Source: Desulfurococcales archaeon
GTDB lineage: Archaea > Thermoproteota > Thermoprotei_A > Sulfolobales > NBVN01
DNA length: 18,153 bases
Assembly: GCA_021163585.1 (NCBI GenBank)
Contig: JAGGTW010000103.1
Location: 1-18,153 of the forward strand
Direction: 5' to 3'
The translations under genes and the position numbers were made by a program. The notes under the pieces are model-generated. The model searched no databases. It was not told the DNA's origin and saw only the letters and a list, made by a program, of their open reading frames with translations. Shown piece by piece: positions 12,967 through 18,153 of this stretch (the first letter of the stretch is position 1; each line of letters starts with the position of its first letter).

Positions 12967-13538
12967 GCCAAGGCAGGGTAAAAACCGCCATTAATGAGGA
13001 TGTAATTAATGATGTACTCAAAAAGTGGAGCAGTAACCCAATGCTAAAACCCAAAATAGCAAAGGTAACTGTTAATACAGGGGTCGGAGAGTCAGGCGAG
13101 AGATTGCAGAAAGCAGCTAAGGTACTTAAGGAATTAACGGGACAGGAGCCTTCTACTAGGTACGCTAGGAGAACCATTAAGGAGTTCGGGATAAGGAAGG
13201 GTGAACCTATAGCAGTTGTAGTTACATTGAGGGGTAGAAGGGCAAGGGACTTTCTTGAGAAGGCCCTTGAAGCTGTTGGCCGCAGAATTAAGGCATCAAG
13301 TTTCGATGACTATGGAAACGTATCGTTCGGCATTAAGGAGCACATAATGTTGCCCGGCATCAAGTATGATCCTAACGTAGGTGTCTTTGGTATGGACGTA
13401 GCTGTTACCCTTGAGAGACCTGGTTTTAGAGTTATGAGGAGGCACCAGAGAAGGTCTAGAATACCTCGTCGGCACAGGGTGTCTAAGCTTGAGGCAATAA
13501 CATTCTTTATTAAGGAATTGGATGTCAGGGTGATGTAG
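12963..13538 (+). CDS. rpl5: Large ribosomal subunit protein uL5 (L5)
   Basis: 191-aa L5, the 5S rRNA-binding protein of the central protuberance. Recognised by PKIAKVTVNTGVGESGERL, LTGQEPSTRYARRTIKEFGI, the GEPIAVVVTLRG strand and the C-terminal DVAVTLERPGFRVMRRHQRR. The ATG at 12963 overlaps the S4e stop in an ATGA arrangement with GAGGGGGCAGC upstream. It is followed two bases later by S14. Confidence 0.97.
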   Translation: MSQGRVKTAINEDVINDVLKKWSSNPMLKPKIAKVTVNTGVGESGERLQKAAKVLKELTGQEPSTRYARRTIKEFGIRKGEPIAVVVTLRGRRARDFLEKALEAVGRRIKASSFDDYGNVSFGIKEHIMLPGIKYDPNVGVFGMDVAVTLERPGFRVMRRHQRRSRIPRRHRVSKLEAITFFIKELDVRVM

Positions 13539-13540
13539 AA

Positions 13541-13705
13541 GTGGGTAAGCATAAGACACCTGTAGTGAGGAGATATGGCAGAGGGGTTCAAGTATGTGTT
13601 AGGTGCGGCAGTAGGGATGCAGTAATCCAGAAGTATGGTCTATATTTATGTAGGCAGTGTTTCAGAGAGGTAGCCCGGGAATTAGGATTTAAGAAGTATA
13701 GCTAG
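13541..13705 (+). CDS. rps14: Small ribosomal subunit protein uS14, zinc-binding (S14)
   Basis: A 54-aa gene that fills the gap between L5 and S8. It encodes the short zinc-binding archaeal/eukaryotic form (S29 in eukaryotes) found in the 30S head. Two CxxC pairs are present (C19/C22 and C37/C40) and should hold one zinc ion; the segment GKHKTPVVRRYGRGVQVCVR is typical. It starts with GTG 13541, two bases after the L5 stop, with AGGGTGAT ten bases upstream inside L5. It ends with a TAG at 13703-13705. All metal ligands are intact. Confidence 0.95.
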   Translation: MGKHKTPVVRRYGRGVQVCVRCGSRDAVIQKYGLYLCRQCFREVARELGFKKYS

Positions 13706-13715
13706 GGCGGTGGCT

Positions 13716-14117
13716 ATGGTTTCGATGGATCCGCTAGCTAATGCTCTTTCAACAATCGTGAATAATGAGTTACGTGGTAATAGGGAGGCTGTGATAACAC
13801 CTGCATCGAAGTTGATCGCTATGGTGCTTAGGGTCATGCAGAAGTACGGGTACATAGGTGAGTTCGAGCACATAGATGATGGTAGGTGGGGCAAGATAAA
13901 GGTTCAGCTTCTTGGAAGGATCAATAGGTGTGGTGTTATAAAACCCAGGTCGTCCGTTAAGTACAGGGACCTACGTGAGATGCCTCAGTGGCTTCGGAAG
14001 TTCCTACCGTCGAGAGACATAGGTATTATTATACTTTCAACACCTCAGGGTGTTATGTCGCACCGTGAGGCGTTAGAGAAGAGGATTGGCGGTGTCTTGT
14101 TGGCGTATGTGTACTGA
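13716..14117 (+). CDS. rps8: Small ribosomal subunit protein uS8 (S8)
   Basis: 133-aa S8, a primary 16S rRNA-binding protein of the platform. Recognised by DPLANALSTIVNNELRGN near the start, VMQKYGYIGEFEHIDDGRWG, GRINRCGVIKPR and the C-terminal DIGIIILSTPQGVMSHREAL, which carries the STPQG rRNA-binding motif. I choose ATG 13716, which aligns with the 'MV..DPLANAL' start of relatives. GTG 13710 would add two residues and ATG 13725 would remove three. It starts about ten bases after S14. Confidence 0.96.
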   Translation: MVSMDPLANALSTIVNNELRGNREAVITPASKLIAMVLRVMQKYGYIGEFEHIDDGRWGKIKVQLLGRINRCGVIKPRSSVKYRDLREMPQWLRKFLPSRDIGIIILSTPQGVMSHREALEKRIGGVLLAYVY

Positions 14118-14128
14118 GGTGATGTACT

Positions 14129-14680
14129 TTGCCTAAGGAGGTAGTAGTTAGGGAGGAGATTCTTATCCCAGAAGGCGTTGATGTTGAGGTGAGCGGGAAG
14201 GAAGTGCGTGTTAGAGGTCCTAGGGGCGAGGTGGTGAGGGATTTCGGCTTTGCACGTAACGTGAGGATAGCTAGGGAGGATGATAAGGTAGTTGTCGAGT
14301 CTTACTTCACTAAGAGAAAGCAGAAGGCTCTGACCTACAGCATAGCTTCTCACATACGTAACATGATTGATGGAGTGACTAAGGGATTCAGGTATAAGCT
14401 CAAGGTAATTTACTCACACTTCCCTGTCACAGTTAAGGTTGAGGGAGATAAGGTAATAATTGAGAATTTCCTAGGTGAAAAAGCACCTAGGGTGGCTAAG
14501 ATAGTGGGTAATGTTAAGGTAACTATAACTAAGCAGGACATAATCGTGGAAGGAGTTGATATTGAGCATGTGGGCCAGACAGCTGCTAATATAGAGAGAG
14601 CTACAAGAATTAAGGATCTAGACAGAAGGGTTTTCGTTGACGGCATATATGTTTATGAAAAAGGTTATGCGGAGGGGTGA
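14129..14680 (+). CDS. rpl6: Large ribosomal subunit protein uL6 (L6)
   Basis: 183-aa archaeal L6, built of two duplicated alpha/beta domains, located near the sarcin-ricin loop. Recognised by VEVSGKEVRVRGPRGEVVRD (about 20-39) and the C-terminal VGQTAANIERATRIKDLDRR followed by VFVDGIYVYEKG. The start is TTG 14129, with GAGGTGAT five bases upstream, and no ATG gives a complete N-terminus. The stop lies just before the L32e start. Confidence 0.95.
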   Translation: MPKEVVVREEILIPEGVDVEVSGKEVRVRGPRGEVVRDFGFARNVRIAREDDKVVVESYFTKRKQKALTYSIASHIRNMIDGVTKGFRYKLKVIYSHFPVTVKVEGDKVIIENFLGEKAPRVAKIVGNVKVTITKQDIIVEGVDIEHVGQTAANIERATRIKDLDRRVFVDGIYVYEKGYAEG

Positions 14681-14687
14681 CCAGTTG

Positions 14688-15101
14688 ATGAGCAAGAGCC
14701 GTGAAGGTGAAGGACGTGGGGCCGGGGTAGGTAAGCAGAAAATAATTAAGATGATTAGAAGTAAGAGGAAACCTGAGTTCCTAAGGCATCTATGGTGGAA
14801 GTTCCCCAAGTTCAGTAACGATCCTAAGTGGAGGAGGCCTAAAGGTATCGACAATCCCATAAGAGCTAAAGAGAAGGGTTACCCACCCATAGTGAGTGTA
14901 GGCTACCGCACACCAAGAAGCATAAGAGGTCTCCACCCATCAGGTCTGAGGCCAGTAGTGGTTTATAATGTGAGGGAGCTGGAGTGCTTGGATCCTTCGG
15001 AAGTAATAATTTACGTGGGGTCCACAGTAGGCACCAGGAAGAGGAGTGAGTTAATTAAGAAAGCTCAGGAAATGGGTTTCTTAGTAGCTAATGCGAGGTG
15101 A
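14688..15101 (+). CDS. rpl32e: Large ribosomal subunit protein eL32 (L32e)
   Basis: 137-aa archaeal L32e. The family core is clear: FLRHLWWKFPKFSNDPKWRR, PKGIDNPIRAKEKGYPPIV, GYRTPRSIRGLHPSG and the C-terminal GTRKRSELIKKAQEMGFLV. It lacks the additional N-terminal domain seen in some haloarchaeal homologues; a short basic Gly-rich head precedes the core. I choose ATG 14688 (TTG 14685 is the alternative), about eight bases after GGAGGGGTGA at the L6 stop. A longer reading from 14637 lies wholly inside L6 and is unlikely. Confidence 0.94.
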   Translation: MSKSREGEGRGAGVGKQKIIKMIRSKRKPEFLRHLWWKFPKFSNDPKWRRPKGIDNPIRAKEKGYPPIVSVGYRTPRSIRGLHPSGLRPVVVYNVRELECLDPSEVIIYVGSTVGTRKRSELIKKAQEMGFLVANAR

Positions 15102-15109
15102 GCAGTTAG

Positions 15110-15580
15110 ATGTCTGACTTAAGCATGCAGAAAAGGCTGGCTGCGGAGGTATTAGGTGTAGGTATTTCACGTATTAGGATCGATCCTGAAAGAATAGAGG
15201 ATGTAGAGGCAGCGCTCAGACGTGAGGACATAAGAAAGTTAATAAAAGAGGGAGTTATTTGGGCAGAACCGTCACGTAGGAACTCACGGGGCAGGTGGAA
15301 GGAGCGTCATGAAAAGAGAAAGAAAGGTCACAGAAGAGGTCCCGGGAAGAGGAAGGGTGCTAAGGATGCTCGAGCCGACAGTAAGGAGAAGTGGGTTGCA
15401 ACAATAAGGAAAATACGTAGGTACTTAAAGTGGTTGAGAGATCACCGTGTCTTCAGCAAAGATGAAAAGGAGAACAGGAGAATATACAGGAAGCTCTACA
15501 TGCTAGCTAAGGGAGGTACGTTTACTTCCCTAGCTGACTTGAAGAGACACCTAAGAGACATGGGTTACGAGGTAAGGTAA
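15110..15580 (+). CDS. rpl19e: Large ribosomal subunit protein eL19 (L19e)
   Basis: 156-aa archaeal L19e, a long helical protein that crosses the large subunit and forms a bridge to the small one. Recognised by QKRLAAEVLGVGISRIRID, the basic linker GHRRGPGKRKGAKDARADSK and the C-terminal ENRRIYRKLYMLAKGGTF. ATG 15110 follows GCGAGGTGAGCAG at the L32e end. Only one base separates its stop from the L18 ATG. Confidence 0.96.
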   Translation: MSDLSMQKRLAAEVLGVGISRIRIDPERIEDVEAALRREDIRKLIKEGVIWAEPSRRNSRGRWKERHEKRKKGHRRGPGKRKGAKDARADSKEKWVATIRKIRRYLKWLRDHRVFSKDEKENRRIYRKLYMLAKGGTFTSLADLKRHLRDMGYEVR

Positions 15581-15581
15581 C

Positions 15582-16187
15582 ATGGCGCGGGGCCCTAAGT
15601 ACAAGGTACCTAGGAAGCGGAGAAGGGAGGGTAAGACAAACTACTACAAACGATATAGGATGATCAAGTCAGGTAAGAGAATAAGAGCGGTCGTAAGAAA
15701 AACAAATAAATACATTATGGTACAGATAGTAGAGTTCGCACCGCAAGGAGACATAACTCATGTAGGGGTTAACAGCAAAATATTGTTTAAACTCGGTTGG
15801 AAGGGAGATCCAAACAATACTCCAGCAGCATACTTGACGGGGCTAGTAGCAGGTTTGAAGGCTAAGAAACTCGGCATAACCTACGCCGTACCTGACATAG
15901 GTCTTCATAGGCCTGTTCGAGGATCTAGGATATTCGCAGTAATTAAGGGTTTGAGGGATGCTGGCATTGAAGTTCCAGCATCAGAGGATGTATTGCCCAG
16001 TGAAGACCGCATACGCGGTGAGCACATAGCAAAGTATGCAGACATGCTACTTAAGGAGAACCCAGATCTATTCAACTCGAGGTTCTCTAGCATGCTGTCA
16101 CGTGGCCTTAACCCAGTGAAACTCCCCGAGCACTTCGAAGAAGTTAAAAAAAGAATAATTACAACCTTTGGGGGTGAGGGAGAGTGA
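15582..16187 (+). CDS. rpl18: Large ribosomal subunit protein uL18 (L18)
   Basis: 201-aa archaeal L18 (about 80 residues longer than the bacterial form), a 5S rRNA-binding partner of L5 in the central protuberance. Recognised by GPKYKVPRKRRREGKTNYYK at the N-terminus, IVEFAPQGDITHVGVNS, NNTPAAYLTGLVAGLKAKK and the archaeal segment IPxSE-like EVPASEDVLPSEDRIRGEHI. ATG 15582, directly after the L19e stop. It overlaps S5 by four bases. Confidence 0.96.
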   Translation: MARGPKYKVPRKRRREGKTNYYKRYRMIKSGKRIRAVVRKTNKYIMVQIVEFAPQGDITHVGVNSKILFKLGWKGDPNNTPAAYLTGLVAGLKAKKLGITYAVPDIGLHRPVRGSRIFAVIKGLRDAGIEVPASEDVLPSEDRIRGEHIAKYADMLLKENPDLFNSRFSSMLSRGLNPVKLPEHFEEVKKRIITTFGGEGE

Positions 16188-16813
16188 GCCAGCAGAGCGT
16201 TGAGGAGTGGGTCCCTAGGACAAGGCTAGGGTGGATGGTTAAGGAGGGGAAGGTAGCTAGCATAAAGGAAGTATTTGACATGAACCTAGTTATTCAGGAA
16301 CCTGAAATTGTAGATTACTTACTACCTGACCTAAAGCATGAAGTAGTAGACATAAACATTGTCCAGAAGCAGACGGATGCTGGTGAAGTAACTAGGTTTA
16401 GGGCTATGGTCGTAGTCGGTAATTTTGACGGATACGTAGGGATAGGGCTTGGTAAGGCAAGACAGGTGAGGCAGGCAATTGAGAAGGCAATACGCGACGC
16501 TAAGTTGAACATAATACCAGTAAGGAGAGGGTGTGGGAGCTGGGCCTGCTCATGCAGTGAGCCGCACAGCGTCCCGTTTACTGTTGAGGGGAAGTCAGGT
16601 AGTGTAAGAGTAAGACTCATACCAGCGCCTAAGGGAACGGGACTTGTTGCTGGTGATGCAGCGAAAGTAGTTCTGAGGTATGCAGGTGTTAGAGATGTGT
16701 GGACGTGGACTAAGGGTGAGACAAGAACCACCATTAATTTTGTCGCAGCAACATATAACGCGTTGAGGAACACCTATAAGTTCGTCACAGTTTATGACTG
16801 GGGCAGGAGGTAA
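16184..16813 (+). CDS. rps5: Small ribosomal subunit protein uS5 (S5)
   Basis: 209-aa archaeal S5 (S2 in eukaryotes), which sits at the mRNA entry and contributes to decoding fidelity. The double-stranded-RNA-binding-like N-terminal domain includes TRFRAMVVVGNFDGYVGIGL and GKARQVRQAIEKAIRDAK. The Cys-rich GCGSWACSCSEPHSVPF is the known archaeal/eukaryotic motif. The C-terminal domain holds VRVRLIPAPKGTGLVAGDAA. GTG 16184 overlaps the L18 stop (GTGA), with GGGGGTGAGGGA upstream. Confidence 0.97.
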   Translation: MSQQSVEEWVPRTRLGWMVKEGKVASIKEVFDMNLVIQEPEIVDYLLPDLKHEVVDINIVQKQTDAGEVTRFRAMVVVGNFDGYVGIGLGKARQVRQAIEKAIRDAKLNIIPVRRGCGSWACSCSEPHSVPFTVEGKSGSVRVRLIPAPKGTGLVAGDAAKVVLRYAGVRDVWTWTKGETRTTINFVAATYNALRNTYKFVTVYDWGRR

Positions 16814-16819
16814 TCTAGC

Positions 16820-17293
16820 ATGGTGCTTTACGCAATAGTGAGGATTAGGGGACGCGTTGACATCCACCCTAAGGTAGAGGCTACCTTAAGAATGCTGAGA
16901 TTAGTTAGGAAATTTCATGCAGTTCTATATCCGAAGTGTCCCACAATAGACGGTATGTTGGAGGTAGTTAAGGACTGGGTGACTTGGGGAGAGGTGGATA
17001 AGGAGACGCTTAAGGAGTTGATCGTTAAGAGAGGGAGACTTGTTGGTGGCGGGTCAGTAACAGATGATGTGGTAAAGAAGGTTTTCAAAGTTGACGACTT
17101 GGATGAGTTGGTTAGTTCTTTAGTTGAGGGTAAGATTCTGTGGCATAAGTATGATGAGTACGTAAAACCTGTTTTCAGGCTTCACCCACCTAGGGGGGGA
17201 TTTAAAGGAAGCATCAAGAAGCCTTATAAGACAGGCGGGGAACTCGGTTACAGAGGTAGGGAAATTAATGAATTGCTAAGGAGGATGATATGA
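16820..17293 (+). CDS. rpl30: Large ribosomal subunit protein uL30 (L30)
   Basis: 157-aa archaeal L30 (related to eukaryotic L7). The bacterial-like core is at the start: YAIVRIRGRVDIHPKVEATL, then the archaeal extension with KDWVTWGEVDKETLKELIVK and the C-terminal FRLHPPRGGFKGSIKKPYK. ATG 16820 follows GGCAGGAGGTAATC. It overlaps the L15 start by four bases. Confidence 0.96.
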   Translation: MVLYAIVRIRGRVDIHPKVEATLRMLRLVRKFHAVLYPKCPTIDGMLEVVKDWVTWGEVDKETLKELIVKRGRLVGGGSVTDDVVKKVFKVDDLDELVSSLVEGKILWHKYDEYVKPVFRLHPPRGGFKGSIKKPYKTGGELGYRGREINELLRRMI

Positions 17294-17754
17294 TGGTGGT
17301 GAGGAGGAAACGAAAAAGCAGATACATGAGGGGAAGCAGAACCCACGGATACGGTAGCATAGGTCAGCACAGGAAGAGCGGCAGCAGGGGTGGTAAGGGG
17401 GCGGCAGGACTACACAAACATAAGTGGTCTTGGATAGTGAAGTACTTTCCAGACTGGTTCGGTAAGCACGGCTTCACAAGGCCAGTCACTTTGAGGGCTG
17501 AAGTAAGGTCAATAAACGTTGGTGAATTAGATGAAATTATAGGGGAGCTTAAGCTCAGGGGCGAATTAAAGAGTGAAGGAGACACATACGTTATAGACTT
17601 ATCAGCGCTTGGAATAAATAAGTTACTGGGGCGAGGGCACGTAAAAGAGAAGATAAAGGTAGTAGTATATGCTGCTACAGAAAAAGCGATAAATAAGATA
17701 AGGGAGGCAGGGGGAGAAGTGGTAGTGCTTAGTAGAAGTAGCACTAAAGAGTAG
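17290..17754 (+). CDS. rpl15: Large ribosomal subunit protein uL15 (L15)
   Basis: 154-aa archaeal L15. The Gly/Arg/His-rich N-terminal extension RKSRYMRGSRTHGYGSIGQH with RKSGSRGGKGAAGLHKHKW threads into 23S rRNA. The C-terminal globular domain includes HVKEKIKVVVYAATEKAINK. Starts with ATG 17290 or 17293, overlapping the L30 stop; internal GTGs at 17296 and 17299 are alternatives. A 55-base spacer follows before secY. Confidence 0.95.
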   Translation: MMVVRRKRKSRYMRGSRTHGYGSIGQHRKSGSRGGKGAAGLHKHKWSWIVKYFPDWFGKHGFTRPVTLRAEVRSINVGELDEIIGELKLRGELKSEGDTYVIDLSALGINKLLGRGHVKEKIKVVVYAATEKAINKIREAGGEVVVLSRSSTKE

Positions 17755-17809
17755 GTGTTAGGACTTACTTGAGCTGAGGTTTTCTTAGACCTGAATGTGG
17801 TGCTAGGGT

Positions 17810-18153
17810 ATGGGTGTACTAAGTGCGCTAGCTAAGGTAGGTGAATACTTCCCCTCTCCACCTAGGCCTGCGAGGAAGCCAGACCTGAAGAGGAGGTTAT
17901 TCTACACTTTCTTAGCCCTCATAGTTTACTATGTGATGGCATCAACACTCGCTTTTCCTTTAGCTGCTCACCCAGAGCTTCGCGGTGTTCCGGTCCCGCC
18001 AATAATTAACATAGTTTTTGCTTCATCCGCGGGTAGCATAGCTCAGTTAGGTATTGGACCGATGGTTACTGCTGGCTTGATTATACAGATACTTGTTGGG
18101 GCTAAGATAATAGAGCTGGACTTAACAGACCCGAGAGACAGGAAGTTGTTCAC
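17810..18153 (+). CDS. secY: Preprotein translocase subunit SecY, N-terminal part
   Basis: The first 114 codons of SecY, the pore-forming subunit of the archaeal SecYEG-type (Sec61-like) protein-conducting channel in the cytoplasmic membrane; the gene runs off the right edge. After a basic cytosolic head (KVGEYFPSPPRPARKPDLKR) comes the first membrane segment (about residues 30-51), the plug region (about 65-84, with INIVFASSAGSIAQLGIGP), and the second membrane segment (about 85-99) followed by GAKIIELDLTDPRDRKLF. ATG 17810 follows GTGGTGCTAGGG. Its place directly after L15 is the usual archaeal order, and it is probably in the same operon, although the 55-base gap could hold its own signal. 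Confidence 0.95.
   Translation, partial: MGVLSALAKVGEYFPSPPRPARKPDLKRRLFYTFLALIVYYVMASTLAFPLAAHPELRGVPVPPIINIVFASSAGSIAQLGIGPMVTAGLIIQILVGAKIIELDLTDPRDRKLF

Noticed and set aside
14637..14687. Extended N-terminus of L32e starting at TTG 14637
   Set aside because: It lies entirely within the end of L6, adds no family-like residues, and a good ribosome binding site points to 14685-14688.
16315..16773. A 152-codon open frame on the minus strand opposite S5
   Set aside because: It is an antisense shadow of S5 without a ribosome binding site or recognisable domain.
17755..17809. A possible small RNA or gene between L15 and secY
   Set aside because: Only 55 bases, with two CTGA strings but no C box and no open frame; it is best seen as a spacer with the secY ribosome binding site.

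Overview
This window is archaeal chromosomal DNA, most probably from a thermophilic member of the Thermoproteota (crenarchaeal lineage). The evidence is the archaeal/eukaryotic-type ribosomal proteins (eS4, eL32, eL19), the RNase P subunit Rpp29 inside the ribosomal cluster, a diphthine synthase, frequent GTG and TTG starts, Shine-Dalgarno motifs of the GGAGGTGA type, TATA-like boxes about 25 bases before genes, and a box C/D guide RNA. I cannot name the genus.

Layout. (1) Bases 1-2282: the 5' part of gatC (minus), then a plus-strand run of an unrecognised 151-aa gene, diphthine synthase, and a DUF357-cytidylyltransferase (FAD synthetase-like) protein. (2) 2283-2510: convergent spacer with a hairpin plus T-run and a GC-richer patch. 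(3) 5369-2511, minus strand: L3-L4-L23-L2. (4) 5370-5674: divergent spacer with a double-guide box C/D sRNA on the minus strand, followed by self-complementary sequence before the L3 promoter. (5) 5675-7212, plus: a tiny lysine-rich ORF, the COG2106 SPOUT RNA methyltransferase and S19. (6) 9171-7312, minus: RtcB RNA ligase and an unrecognised 133-aa gene. (7) 9331-18153, plus: L22-S3-L29-Rpp29-S17-L14-L24-S4e-L5-S14-S8-L6-L32e-L19e-L18-S5-L30-L15-secY (partial), tightly packed with many 1-8 base overlaps.

The genes are mainly parts of the ribosome and of the machinery that modifies, processes or uses it: rRNA modification (C/D sRNA, COG2106), tRNA processing (RNase P Rpp29, RtcB), EF-2 modification (Dph5) and protein export (SecY). 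The long S10/spc-type superoperon is intact from L22 to SecY. Its front part has been rearranged: L3-L4-L23-L2 are flipped away from COG2106 and S19, and rtcB with its neighbour sits between S19 and L22. The most notable items not explained by protein-coding genes are the C/D sRNA upstream of L3, one of whose guides appears to match a conserved stretch of 23S rRNA, and the 42-codon ORF in front of COG2106. I saw no mobile element, CRISPR array, tRNA or rRNA gene.
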